Origin: Bradyrhizobium sp. 200
Lineage (GTDB): Bacteria; Pseudomonadota; Alphaproteobacteria; Rhizobiales; Xanthobacteraceae
NCBI RefSeq assembly: GCF_023100945.1
Contig: NZ_CP064689.1
Span: 8,600,001 to 8,664,000 of the forward strand
Length of the DNA: 64,000 bases
Reading direction: 5' to 3'
How positions within the stretch are numbered: position 1 is the stretch's first letter; every line of letters begins with the position of its first letter. The position numbers and the translations under genes were made by a program. A model generated the notes under the pieces. The model made no database searches. It saw only the letters and a program-made list of their open reading frames with translations, and was not told the DNA's origin. Positions 44,200 to 53,030 of this stretch are shown piece after piece.

Positions 44200-44378
44200 G
44201 CGGGCTCCGGGAGGAGGATTTTCGCTTCACCCGGCGCATCCCAACAGACCGCCCAAATCGGTGCAAGATCGATCCTTGCAATAATAGCTGCTGCACTGCG
44301 ATGACGGGTCCACAGTGTCGCAGGCGACGCTTGAATAAATCTAATCAAATCAACGAACTAACTGGTTACGGCCTAATC

Positions 44379-44407
44379 TTGACTTGAATAGACGCGGTAA
44401 GTATGGT
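44379..44407 (+). promoter_or_regulatory. Candidate sigma-70 promoter of the F0 operon
   Basis: TTGACT, 17-bp spacer, TATGGT, about 70 bp before the atpI start. The -35 element is near consensus and the -10 is weaker. Confidence 0.5.
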
Positions 44408-44474
44408 CCGCGCGGCTTTCAAGGGTGACGGGCGTAATTTCCATCAACCGTTGGCATCGTTTAATGTCTTGGGC

Positions 44475-44846
44475 ATGGCCGAAGACAAAAACGACAACGT
44501 AAGTGGAAATCGCGATCAGCCGTCCTCCGACGAAGCTGCGCTTTCCGCAAGGCTCGGAAGTCTGGATCACCGGTTGTCCGAAATTCGTGACAGCCGCAAA
44601 ATCAGGACTGATCAACCCGGAACTGAAAGCGGAGACAGAGCTGCCAGAGCTTCTGCCATGGCGCTTGGTTTCCGCCTTTCCTCGGAATTGGTCGCGGGCG
44701 TTGTCGTCGGAGCGGCGATTGGCTGGGGGTTCGACCGTTTATTGTCGACATCGCCGTTCGGTTTCATCGTGTTTCTTCTGCTCGGCTTCGTCGCCGGCGT
44801 GGTCAACGTGGTGAGAACTGCAGGCGCAGGTCCAGGCAGGCGCTGA
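44475..44846 (+). CDS. atpI: ATP synthase protein I
   Basis: A 123-residue protein. A charged, poorly conserved N-terminus (about 75 residues) is followed by two membrane helices (LVAGVVVGAAIGWGFDRLL and FIVFLLLGFVAGVVNVV). It assists assembly of the c-ring and is encoded first in the F0 operon, as here. The ATG at 44475 was chosen for family fit; its ribosome site is weak. Confidence 0.93.
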   Translation: MAEDKNDNVSGNRDQPSSDEAALSARLGSLDHRLSEIRDSRKIRTDQPGTESGDRAARASAMALGFRLSSELVAGVVVGAAIGWGFDRLLSTSPFGFIVFLLLGFVAGVVNVVRTAGAGPGRR

Positions 44847-44915
44847 GCGTCGTCGGAAAGTCACGACATTTGAAATTCGATTGCCGGCCAAGCCGGTGGA
44901 TAAAGAGCCGCGCGG

Positions 44916-45671
44916 ATGAAAATCGACCCGATCCACCAGTTCAATATCGAACCCCTCTTCACGATCGGCCACATCGGCAACCACACGATCGCCTTCACCA
45001 ACTCGTCGCTCTACATGTTTCTCTCGGTAGCGGTAATTTCGCTATTGATGATCGGCGGCATGGCCGGACGGCAGCTTGTTCCGGGAAGGCTGCAGTCGAT
45101 CGCCGAAATCTCCTACGAGTTCGTCGCCAGCACGATCCGCAGCACCGCCGGCGCGGAAGGCATGAAGTTCTTCCCGCTGATCTTCTCGCTGTTCATGTTC
45201 ATCTGCATCTCGAACCTGATCGGCATCATCCCCTACACGTTCACGGTTTCGAGCCATATCATCGTCACCGCGGCGCTGGCCTTACTGGTTTTCTTCACCG
45301 TCCTGATCTACGGGCTCTACAAGAACGGGTTGAAGTTCTTCAAGATTTTCGTGCCCTCCGGCGTGCCGATCTACATCCTGCCGCTGGTCATGTTCATCGA
45401 AATCCTGTCGTTCTTCCTGCGGCCGGTCTCGCACAGCGTTCGTCTGTTCGCCAACATGCTGGCGGGCCACATCGCGCTGAAGGTGTTCGCGGGCTTCGTC
45501 GCCATGCTCGGCGTCTCGCTCGGCGCGCTCGGCTGGTTCGGCGGCATGCTGCCGCTGGCGCTCACGGTTGCGCTGACCGCGCTCGAACTGCTGGTCGCAT
45601 TCCTGCAGGCCTATGTGTTTGCGATCCTGACCTGCATCTACCTCAACGACGCCATTCATCCGGGACACTAA
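44916..45671 (+). CDS. atpB: F0F1 ATP synthase subunit A
   Basis: A 251-residue polytopic subunit forming the proton half-channels against the c-ring. The essential Arg lies in [13 protein letters not shown], and the C-terminal helix contains [17 protein letters not shown]. About five to six membrane helices are seen; length and sequence are typical of alphaproteobacteria. It is preceded by atpI (70 bp) and followed by atpE (56 bp) in a single operon. Confidence 0.98.
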   Translation: MKIDPIHQFNIEPLFTIGHIGNHTIAFTNSSLYMFLSVAVISLLMIGGMAGRQLVPGRLQSIAEISYEFVASTIRSTAGAEGMKFFPLIFSLFMFICISNLIGIIPYTFTVSSHIIVTAALALLVFFTVLIYGLYKNGLKFFKIFVPSGVPIYILPLVMFIEILSFFLRPVSHSVRLFANMLAGHIALKVFAGFVAMLGVSLGALGWFGGMLPLALTVALTALELLVAFLQAYVFAILTCIYLNDAIHPGH

Positions 45672-45727
45672 GCGGTCCGGGGAATTTCCACCCACACCTT
45701 TGTCTTATCCTCAAGGAGCTCTAGAAA

Positions 45728-45958
45728 ATGGAACCGGCAGCAGCAAAACTTATCGGCGCGGGCATCGCATGCATCGGCATGGGCGGCGCGGGCGTCGGCG
45801 TGGGCATCATCTTCGGCAACTACCTTGCCGCAGCGGTGCGCAATCCTTCGGCAGCGCAGGGCCAGTTCGGCAACCTGATCTTCGGCTTCGCCGTGACCGA
45901 AGCGCTCGGCATCTTCTCGCTGCTGATCGCGCTGCTGCTGCTGTTCGTTCCGCTCTGA
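45728..45958 (+). CDS. atpE: F0F1 ATP synthase subunit C
   Basis: A 76-residue two-helix hairpin forming the rotor ring. Helix 1 is glycine-rich ([21 protein letters not shown]), the polar loop contains RNPS, and helix 2 carries the proton-binding Glu in [11 protein letters not shown] strong AAGGAG precedes the ATG. Confidence 0.98.
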   Translation: MEPAAAKLIGAGIACIGMGGAGVGVGIIFGNYLAAAVRNPSAAQGQFGNLIFGFAVTEALGIFSLLIALLLLFVPL

Positions 45959-46017
45959 GCTGCACCCTATCGCGCCGCCCGATCCGGGCGGCGCGCTGAC
46001 AGCAAGAGGAGAACCCC

Positions 46018-46566
46018 GTGGCTGAAAAAAGTCATGGTACCGGTGCCCACACCGGGGCCGACGGCGGACACGGCGGAGGATTTCCTCCGTTCGAGTCGAG
46101 CACGTTTGCCTCGCAACTGGTGTCGCTCGTCATCGCGTTCGTCGCGCTCTATGTGATCGTGTCCCGCATTGCGCTGCCGCGCGTCGAAAGCGTGATCGAC
46201 GCACGTCAGAACGCGATCGAGGGCGATCTGGCCCAGGCACAGAAGCTGAAGGACGAGTCGGATGCTGCGCTGAAGGCGTATGAGACCGAACTCGCTTCCG
46301 CCCGCTCCCGCGCCCAGGCCATCGGCAACGAGACCCGCGAGAAGCTGAACACGGCCGCGGAAGCCGAGCGCAAGAAGCTGGAAGACCAGCTCACCGCCAA
46401 GCTTGCCGCCGCGGAGAAGCAGATCGCGGCAACGCGGGAAACCGCGATGAGCAACGTCCGCGGCATCGCCGCGGATGCGGCTGGCGCGATCGTGCAGCGC
46501 CTCACCGGCGTGCTGCCCGACGGCAAGACGGTCAGCCGCGCCGTCGACGCTTCGTTGAAGGGATAG
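46018..46566 (+). CDS. atpG: F0F1 ATP synthase subunit b'
   Basis: A 182-residue peripheral-stalk subunit. The N-terminus is His/Gly-rich (about residues 3-22), followed by one membrane helix ([20 protein letters not shown]) and a long Ala/Glu/Lys coiled coil. It is the b' (AtpF2) paralogue found in alphaproteobacteria and phototrophs, paired with b downstream (10 bp gap). The start is GTG at 46018 with AGAGGAG. The symbol varies between genomes (atpG, atpF2). Confidence 0.95.
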   Translation: MAEKSHGTGAHTGADGGHGGGFPPFESSTFASQLVSLVIAFVALYVIVSRIALPRVESVIDARQNAIEGDLAQAQKLKDESDAALKAYETELASARSRAQAIGNETREKLNTAAEAERKKLEDQLTAKLAAAEKQIAATRETAMSNVRGIAADAAGAIVQRLTGVLPDGKTVSRAVDASLKG

Positions 46567-46576
46567 AGACAGACCG

Positions 46577-47062
46577 ATGTTCACCGAACCGGAAACCTGG
46601 GTCGCGATCGCCTTCATCATCCTCCTGGTGCTGTTTGCCTATCTCGGCGTCCATCGCACGGTCCTGACGGCGCTCGACCATCGCGCCGAACGCATCAAGG
46701 CCGAACTTGACGACGCCCGCCGTCTCAAGGAGGAGGCCGCCAAGCTGCTCGGCGAGTACCAGACCCGCCGCGCCAGCGCCGAGCGCGAGGCCGAGGAAAT
46801 CATCGCCAACGCCAAGTCCGAGGCCGAGCGCATCGCGACCGAGGCCAAGGCCAAGATGGAAGACTTCGTCGCCCGCCGCACCAAGACCGCGGAGAGCAAG
46901 ATCGCGCTGGCCGAAGCCCAGGCGCTGGCCGACGTCCGTGCCGCCGCCGCCAACGCCGCAGTCGAAGCCGCCTCGACCATCCTGTCGAAGTCGGTCAAGG
47001 GCTCGGTCGCCGACGACCTGCTCGCCAAGGGCATTGCCGAAGTTCGCGCCAAGCTGAACTGA
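46577..47062 (+). CDS. atpF: F0F1 ATP synthase subunit b
   Basis: A 161-residue stalk subunit. The N-terminal membrane helix ([18 protein letters not shown]) is followed by a dimerising coiled coil rich in Ala, Glu and Arg. It is last in the F0 operon and closed by a strong terminator; the F1 genes are not in this window, as is usual for alphaproteobacteria. Confidence 0.96.
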   Translation: MFTEPETWVAIAFIILLVLFAYLGVHRTVLTALDHRAERIKAELDDARRLKEEAAKLLGEYQTRRASAEREAEEIIANAKSEAERIATEAKAKMEDFVARRTKTAESKIALAEAQALADVRAAAANAAVEAASTILSKSVKGSVADDLLAKGIAEVRAKLN

Positions 47063-47082
47063 GCGCTTTCAACACCCAATCA

Positions 47083-47117
47083 AAAGCCGGCGCGAGACGA
47101 TCGCGCCGGCTTTTTTA
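47083..47117. terminator. Bidirectional terminator between atpF and the facing gene
   Basis: Stem AAAGCCGGCGCGA / TCGCGCCGGCTTT with loop GACGA. It is followed by T residues on the plus strand and, in the other direction, by TTTTG, so it serves both convergent genes. Confidence 0.92.
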
Positions 47118-47756
47118 ATGCTTCTTCTTTTTCGGCGCCGGGCGTTCGGGCTTCAGGGCCTGCGGGTCGAAGCCGATATAGAAAATGTAGTTGTCGCCGA
47201 TGGCGCCGTAAGGCGCCGGATAGGTGAGATCTTCGGCCACCAGCGTGAACGGCTCGCTGCCGGTTTCGGTCATATTGACCGTGGTCTGGTAGGCCTTGGT
47301 GGTGATGGTTTTTTCGGCGACGCCGCCTTGCACCACCGCGACGCGAATCGGAACCTGAACCGACGCCGGGGCGCCCGCCGGGCCGGCAATGACGCGGCCT
47401 TGAATGCCTATCCGCGCCGTGATTACCCCGCCATTGACGGTACATTCGCGGGCCATTTTGGAGATCGTCGCCTGAAAGCGCAGGTCGTTGCCGACCGGCT
47501 GCTTGCCGGGCGCCGCCACGGCATAGGTGGACGCGCCGGCCCTGACCGTGACCGGCGGACAGGTCAGATCACCCGCGTCCTGCGCCTCTGGCGCCGCCGG
47601 CGCATTCGGGGCCGGCGCCTCATCCGACTTGCCGCCGAACAGGCTCTTGAAACGATCGGTGATCGATTGCGCCGATGCCGGCGCCGCCACCAGACAGGCC
47701 AGCCCGCCCGCAACCGCTGCAGCCGCCATCACCCTGGCCAAACGATTGTCATTCAT
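47115..47756 (-). CDS. Exported hypothetical protein
   Basis: A 213-residue protein with a Sec signal (RVMAAAAVAGGLACLVAAPASA), an Ala/Pro-rich linker and a beta-rich domain with two Cys (DLTCPPVTVRAG, ARECTVNGG). It has DLTYPAPYGAIGDNYIFYIGFDP near the end and a Lys-rich tail. It is conserved, in my recollection, in Bradyrhizobium next to the ATP synthase b genes, function unknown. The ATG at 47756 begins the signal; the upstream frame is unlikely to be coding. It converges on atpF, sharing the terminator. Confidence 0.85.
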   Translation of the reverse strand: MNDNRLARVMAAAAVAGGLACLVAAPASAQSITDRFKSLFGGKSDEAPAPNAPAAPEAQDAGDLTCPPVTVRAGASTYAVAAPGKQPVGNDLRFQATISKMARECTVNGGVITARIGIQGRVIAGPAGAPASVQVPIRVAVVQGGVAEKTITTKAYQTTVNMTETGSEPFTLVAEDLTYPAPYGAIGDNYIFYIGFDPQALKPERPAPKKKKH

Positions 47757-47879
47757 GCGACGTCCCAAAATCCCATCATCCCACGTCAATGTTCCCGGCG
47801 GCGTTATAGCAGCCCAATGGCGGCGAACCCAAGGCACCCAAAAGGCTTGGAAATCAAAAAGGCTTGGAAATCAAGCGGT

Positions 47880-48467
47880 TCAGCCGCGGAAATCCTCATG
47901 CAGCAGGCCGAACAGCAGATGGTCCTGCCAGACGCCGTTGATGCAGAGATAGCGCCGCGCCAGTCCCTCGCGGGTGAAGCCGCATTTCTCCAGCACCCGG
48001 ATCGAGGGCGAATTGGAGGGAATGCAGGCGGCCTCGATGCGGTGCAGATTGAGCTCGCCGAACAGCGTCGGCAGCAGCACCCGGAGCGCCGCGGTCATGT
48101 AGCCGCGATGGGCATGAGGCTCGCCGACCCAGTAGCCGATGGTGCCGGCCTGCACGATGCCACGGCGGACATTGGCGAGCGTGATGCCGCCGATCATGGT
48201 GCCGTCGGACTCGCGGAAGATGATGAACGGATAGGAGCGGTCGGCGGCGATGTCCTCGGCGTAGCGGCGCAAGCGGCGGCGGAAACCGGCGCGGGTCAGA
48301 TCGTCCGACGGCCAGATCGGCTCCCATGGCGTGAGGTAGGCGCGGCTATATTCGCGCAATTGCGCCCATTGCACGAAATCGGCCATCTGGGGAGCGCGCA
48401 GCAGGAGGCCGTGGCCGCGCGGCACGAGCGCGGCCGGTCCGCTGGTTGGCAAACGAAACAGGGCCAT
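47880..48467 (-). CDS. GNAT family N-acetyltransferase (RimJ-like)
   Basis: A 195-residue acetyltransferase of the RimJ/RimL group. The acetyl-CoA-binding strand and loop are seen in GTIGYWVGEPHAHRGYMTAAL, followed by LHRIEAACIPSNSPSIRVLEKCGFTREG. RimJ-type enzymes acetylate protein N-termini, though others modify small molecules. It is the last gene of a thrC-M16-GNAT run (24 bp from the peptidase stop), an arrangement typical of Bradyrhizobium. Confidence 0.93.
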   Translation of the reverse strand: MALFRLPTSGPAALVPRGHGLLLRAPQMADFVQWAQLREYSRAYLTPWEPIWPSDDLTRAGFRRRLRRYAEDIAADRSYPFIIFRESDGTMIGGITLANVRRGIVQAGTIGYWVGEPHAHRGYMTAALRVLLPTLFGELNLHRIEAACIPSNSPSIRVLEKCGFTREGLARRYLCINGVWQDHLLFGLLHEDFRG

Positions 48468-48491
48468 GCCCTTAACTCCCCGCGCCCTGCC

Positions 48492-49781
48492 TCAATGCAG
48501 GAGCGTCTTCGCCTTCGACCTCGTCAATCCTTCCGCAAAAGACACCGCCGTGTCCAGACCCCTGCCGCTGCCAAGCGCGACGACCGCCGGCCGGCTGCGG
48601 GACAGCAATGCGTGCGCGGCATTGCGGGTCGATTCGACGCTGACCGCGTCGATCCGCGCCACCAATTCTTCCACCGTCTGCGGCCGGCCATAGGCCAGCA
48701 CGTGCCGCGCGAGCTGCTCGGCCCGGGAGGAGCAGCTTTCCAGCGCCATCAGCAGCCCTGCCTTCATCTGCGCCTTGGCGCGGGCGATCTCGGCTTCGGT
48801 CAAGGTTTCAACGGCGTCATTGATGACGTCGACGATCACTTCCATCATTTCAGGCGCGTCGCCGGGATCGGTGCCGGTATAGAGGCCGAAAAAGCCGGTG
48901 TCCGTATAGGGCGCGTGGAAGGTGTAGATCGAGTAGCACAGGCCGCGCTTTTCCCGCACTTCCTGGAACAGCCGCGACGACATTCCGCCGCCGAGCGTGT
49001 TGGTGAAGACCTGCAGCGAGAACAGCGACAGGTCGGTCTGCGGCACCCCTTCGAGCGCCAGCGTCAGATGCGCCTGCTCGAGGTCGCGGTGCACCACCCG
49101 CGAGCCGCCCTTGCCGAACATCGCAGGCTGCGGCTTCGGCGCGGGCGTGGCGTCGAAGCTGGCAAATTTCTGCGTCACGTCCTCCACCACGCGCTTGTGG
49201 TCGACCGCGCCCGCGGCCGCCACCACCATGTCGGGGCCGCGGTAATGGGTCGAGAGATAACCGCGCAGCATGTCGCGATCGAATTTCTTCAGCGTCTTGG
49301 CGGTGCCGAGCAGCGAACGGCCCATCGGCTGGTCCGGAAAGCAGAGTTCGTTGAGGTGTTCGAACACGACGTCATCAGGGGTATCCTGCGCTGCGCCGAT
49401 TTCCTGCACGATGACGCTCTTCTCGCGCTCGAGTTCGTCAGGCACGAAGGACGGATTGGCGAGGATGTCGGAGAGCACGTCGAGCGCGAGCGGCACGTCG
49501 GCCTTCATCACCCGCGCATAATAGGCCGTGGTCTCGGTCGAGGTTCCGGCATTGAGATCGCCGCCGACCGCCTCGATCTCTTCGACGATCTCGCGCGAGG
49601 AGCGCCGCGTCGTGCCCTTGAAGGCCATGTGTTCCAAAAGATGCGAGATGCCGTGCTCGTTCGGCTTCTCGTCACGACCGCCGACGCCGGCCCAGACGCC
49701 GAGCGCGGCGGTTTCCAGATGCGGCATGGTGTCGGTGACGACAGTCAGGCCGGATGGCAGCTTGGTTACGTCAACGCTCAT
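48492..49781 (-). CDS. M16 family zinc metallopeptidase (processing-peptidase-like)
   Basis: A 429-residue pitrilysin-family protease. The inverted zinc motif is HLLEHMAF (HxxEH), with the downstream Glu about 75 residues later (LEREKSVIVQEI), and the C-terminal half carries GGGMSSRLFQEVREKRGLCYSIYTF. It resembles the alphaproteobacterial relative of mitochondrial processing peptidase. No signal peptide is present. The ATG at 49781 overlaps the thrC stop (ATGA) and has AGGGAG upstream, so translation is coupled to thrC. Confidence 0.96.
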   Translation of the reverse strand: MSVDVTKLPSGLTVVTDTMPHLETAALGVWAGVGGRDEKPNEHGISHLLEHMAFKGTTRRSSREIVEEIEAVGGDLNAGTSTETTAYYARVMKADVPLALDVLSDILANPSFVPDELEREKSVIVQEIGAAQDTPDDVVFEHLNELCFPDQPMGRSLLGTAKTLKKFDRDMLRGYLSTHYRGPDMVVAAAGAVDHKRVVEDVTQKFASFDATPAPKPQPAMFGKGGSRVVHRDLEQAHLTLALEGVPQTDLSLFSLQVFTNTLGGGMSSRLFQEVREKRGLCYSIYTFHAPYTDTGFFGLYTGTDPGDAPEMMEVIVDVINDAVETLTEAEIARAKAQMKAGLLMALESCSSRAEQLARHVLAYGRPQTVEELVARIDAVSVESTRNAAHALLSRSRPAVVALGSGRGLDTAVSFAEGLTRSKAKTLLH

Positions 49782-51196
49782 CCGGCAACTCCCTGCTTCG
49801 CGGCACGGCTCACCGAGCGCACGAATCGCTCCACTTCGGCTGAATCGTTTTTCATCACCGTGATATGTTCGGATTTGGTCATGAGGCCATCGAGCCACGC
49901 CGGCAATTGCGGCCGCACGCCGCATGCGGCTTCCACCGCATCGGGGAACTTGGCCGGATGCGCGGTCGACAGCACGATGTTGGGAATCCTCGAATCCGAG
50001 GTGTCGCGGTCGGCCACCGCCAGCGCGACCGCGGTATGGGGATCGACGAGGTCGCCGGCTTCGCGCCAGGCGGCGCGGATCGCGGCCGCCGTCTCGGTCT
50101 CGTCGGCGCGGCCGGCATCGAACTCCTCGCGGATCGCGGCCAGCATGGCGTCCGGCAGCACGAAGCGTCCGGACTGTTTTAGCGAGCCCATCAGCCGGCG
50201 GACGCTGTCGGCGTCGCGGCGACATGCCTCGAACAGGAGCCGCTCGAAATTCGAGGAAACCTGGATATCCATCGAGGGCGAAGCCGAGGCGTGCACCTCG
50301 CGCACCTCGTAGATGCCGGTCTTGAGCGTGCGCGGCAGTATGTCGTTGACGTTGGAGGCGATGCGCAGCCAGCGCACCGGCAGGCCCATCTTCTTGGCGA
50401 CATAGCCCGCGAAGATGTCGCCGAAATTCCCGGTCGGCACGGTGAAGTCGACCGTGCGCGCAGGTGCGCCAAGCGCGACGGCGGACGTGAAGTAATACAC
50501 GACCTGGGCAACGATCCGCGCCCAGTTGATCGAGTTGACGCCGGACAGCGCGACCGCGTCGCGAAAACCGTGATGGTTGAACATCGCCTTCACGATCGCC
50601 TGGCAATCGTCGAACGTGCCTTCGATCGCGAGCGCATGCACGTTGGATGCGCCTGATGTCGTCATCATCCGGCGCTGCACGTCGGAGATGCGCCCGTTCG
50701 GGAACAGCACCACCAGATCGACATTGTCGAGGTTCGCGAACGCATCGACCGCAGCGCCGCCGGTATCGCCTGACGTGGCGACCACAATCGTGGTGCGCTG
50801 GTTGCGCTTGGCCAGCACGTGATCCATCAGCCGCGAGATCAACTGCATCGCGACGTCCTTGAACGCCAGCGTCGGGCCGTGAAACAGCTCCAGCACGAAT
50901 TGATTGGGCCCGATCTGGTCGAGCGGCACGACGGCCGGATGGCGAAAGGTCGCGTAGGCCTCATTCGCCATGCGGCCGAGATCGGCGTCGGAGATTTCGC
51001 CCGCGGTGAACGGGCGGATTACGTCGACCGCGACCTCCCAGTAGGGGCGTCCAAAAAATCCGGCGATGGTCTCATGCGAAAGCTGCGGCCAGACCTCAGG
51101 CACGTAGAGGCCGCCGTCGCGGGCAAGCCCGGTCAGCATCACATCGCAGAAACCCAGGACGGGGGCCTCCCCCCGTGTCGAAATATAGCGCGTCAA
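49778..51196 (-). CDS. thrC: Threonine synthase
   Basis: A 472-residue PLP enzyme converting O-phosphohomoserine to threonine. Visible are TLAFKDVAMQ (PLP Lys), ATSGDTGGAAVDAF, VPTGNFGDIFAGYVAKKMGLP and the C-terminal STAHPAKFPDAVE. The TTG at 51196 was chosen because GGAGG lies five bases upstream and the product then begins TRYISTRGEAP as in relatives. An ATG nine codons earlier (51223) lacks a good ribosome site. The first gene of thrC-M16-GNAT. Confidence 0.97.
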   Translation of the reverse strand: MTRYISTRGEAPVLGFCDVMLTGLARDGGLYVPEVWPQLSHETIAGFFGRPYWEVAVDVIRPFTAGEISDADLGRMANEAYATFRHPAVVPLDQIGPNQFVLELFHGPTLAFKDVAMQLISRLMDHVLAKRNQRTTIVVATSGDTGGAAVDAFANLDNVDLVVLFPNGRISDVQRRMMTTSGASNVHALAIEGTFDDCQAIVKAMFNHHGFRDAVALSGVNSINWARIVAQVVYYFTSAVALGAPARTVDFTVPTGNFGDIFAGYVAKKMGLPVRWLRIASNVNDILPRTLKTGIYEVREVHASASPSMDIQVSSNFERLLFEACRRDADSVRRLMGSLKQSGRFVLPDAMLAAIREEFDAGRADETETAAAIRAAWREAGDLVDPHTAVALAVADRDTSDSRIPNIVLSTAHPAKFPDAVEAACGVRPQLPAWLDGLMTKSEHITVMKNDSAEVERFVRSVSRAAKQGVAG

Positions 51197-51380
51197 ACCA
51201 CCCTCCAAAGGCGCAAGCCCCATGCCAAGCCTTTGATATTGATCGTGAATTAGATTTCGCCAAGCGCGAGGCGAGCGGCCACCATAATGCGTTTTGCGGC
51301 GAAGGGGAAATGGGCATGGGGGTGAAAAGATAGGGGTGTGGGGTGGTTACTCCAGTGGGGTCGGAACTGAGCTGTTTCAC

Positions 51381-51461
51381 CCGTCATTGCGAGCGACGCG
51401 AAGCAATCCATGGCGCCACTCGGGGGAAGCATGGATTGCATCGCTGCGCTCGCAATGACGG
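51381..51461. repeat. Inverted-repeat intergenic element
   Basis: Outer arms ccgtcattgcgagcg and cgctcgcaatgacgg, inner arms gcaatccatg and catggattgc. It lies in the 338-bp gap (51197-51534) between thrC and the LolC/E gene; otherwise only promoter sequence is seen there. A Bradyrhizobium-type extragenic palindrome. Confidence 0.82.
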
Positions 51462-51534
51462 ATTGCCGATGGATGGTGGGCACACCGCTGGCGCGCCCTA
51501 CGATATCGAACATGCGGAGCCCGCGCCCGTCCAA

Positions 51535-52806
51535 TCACCCATACCGAAATGCCTCGACCGGATCGAGCCGCGCAGCGCGCCACGATGGATAGAGCGTCGC
51601 GAGGAATGACAGCGTCAGCGCCATGACCACGACGGCGGCGGTCTCGCCAAAATCGATCTCCGCCGGCAGCTTCGACAGGAAGTAGAGCTTTGGCGGAAAC
51701 AATTCAGTGTTGGTGATCCAGGACAGAAATTGCCGGATCGATTCGATATTCAGGCAAACCAGCATGCCGACGAGAAGCCCGCTCAGCGTACCGACCACGC
51801 CGATCGCAGCACCCGCGATCAGGAACACGCGCATGATCGCGCCTCGCGAGGCGCCCACGGTGCGCAGAATGGCGATATCGCTGCCCTTGTCCTTCACGAG
51901 CATGATCAGACCCGACACAATGTTCAGCGCGGCGACCAGTACGATCAAGGTCAGGATCAAAAACATGACATTGCGTTCGACCTGAAGTGCAGCGAAAAAG
52001 GCCGAGGTACGCCGCCGCCAGTCGACAAGGAACACCGGCCGTCCGGCGGCGTCTGCCACCGGCCTTCGGAATTCGTCGACCTTATCGGGACTGGCTTCGA
52101 TGAAAATTTCGATCGCGCTCACATCATCGGTGCGATTGAAATAGGCCTGCGCCTCGGCGAGCGGCAGAAAAACCATCACGGAATCATATTCAGACATGTC
52201 GAGGCTGAACACCGCCGCGACCTTGTAAGGCTTGATACGAGGCGCAGCCCCCTTCGACATCACGCCGCCGCTGGGCGCGACCAGCGTAATGTTGTCGCCG
52301 GCACGCAGCGACAATTGATCGGCAAGCCTGCGTCCGATGGCGACCCCCTGCCCCTGCTCAAATGCGTCCAGCGAGCCCTGCTGGATGTTGCTGGTGATCG
52401 AGGCAAGCTGGTTGAGATCATCGGGGCGAATGCCGCGAACGAGTACGCCCGAGGCATTTTGCGCCGACGATGCCAGCGCCGGACCATCCACCACGGGAGC
52501 GGCCAGCCGTATGCCGGGCACCTGACCGATGCGTTCAGTGACGTCCTTCCAGTCGGTCAGCGACGATTCGAGCGGCTGCACCACAAGGTGGCCATTGAGG
52601 CCGACGATCTTGTCGACCAATTCCTTGCGGAAGCCGTTCATGACGGCCATCACGATAATCAGCGTCGCAACGCCGAGCATAATTCCGAGAAAGGAGAAAC
52701 CGGCAATGACGGAGATGAAGCCTTCCTTGCGGCGCGCCCGCAGGTAGCGCCCGGACACCAGCCATTCGAATGCCGAAAACGGCAGGGGGCGCGGGGGATT
52801 CTCCAT
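51535..52806 (-). CDS. Lipoprotein-releasing ABC transporter permease (LolC/E type)
   Basis: A 423-residue MacB/FtsX-fold permease. The N-terminal membrane helix lies after a conserved WLVSGRYLRARRKEGFISVIAGFS start, then a large periplasmic domain (about 50-270), followed by three C-terminal helices (NVMFLILTLIVLVAALNIVSGLIM, AAIGVVGTLSGLLVGMLV, VVVMALTLSFLATL) and PSWRAARLDPVEAFRYG. It should extract lipoproteins from the inner membrane with a LolD ATPase. No lolD is adjacent, which is unusual because lolC and lolD are normally linked; this may be a second copy. Confidence 0.94.
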   Translation of the reverse strand: MENPPRPLPFSAFEWLVSGRYLRARRKEGFISVIAGFSFLGIMLGVATLIIVMAVMNGFRKELVDKIVGLNGHLVVQPLESSLTDWKDVTERIGQVPGIRLAAPVVDGPALASSAQNASGVLVRGIRPDDLNQLASITSNIQQGSLDAFEQGQGVAIGRRLADQLSLRAGDNITLVAPSGGVMSKGAAPRIKPYKVAAVFSLDMSEYDSVMVFLPLAEAQAYFNRTDDVSAIEIFIEASPDKVDEFRRPVADAAGRPVFLVDWRRRTSAFFAALQVERNVMFLILTLIVLVAALNIVSGLIMLVKDKGSDIAILRTVGASRGAIMRVFLIAGAAIGVVGTLSGLLVGMLVCLNIESIRQFLSWITNTELFPPKLYFLSKLPAEIDFGETAAVVVMALTLSFLATLYPSWRAARLDPVEAFRYG

Positions 52807-53030
52807 GGCGCCACTTTAGCGCGTTTTTGGTACAATTCGAGCGCTCGCTTCGATGAACAATCTTCATCCACCGCCATATTCCCGCCATGCCACGGAAACC
52901 CACCGTCCGCCCGGCAATGCGAGACGGGTATCGCAAAGGCGCGCAATTGTACGCCAGCCGATTCGCAACCGCGATCAGGATCGAGTGGGAAGGCCGCGGC
53001 TTCCAGATACGCGGCAGCGCGATCCCGCGC

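Noticed and set aside
47118..50312. Very long plus-strand open frame (over 1000 codons)
   Set aside because: Antisense to the exported protein, GNAT, M16 peptidase and thrC genes, which all have intact catalytic motifs. The translation is Arg/His/Gly-rich, as expected from GC-rich antisense frames.
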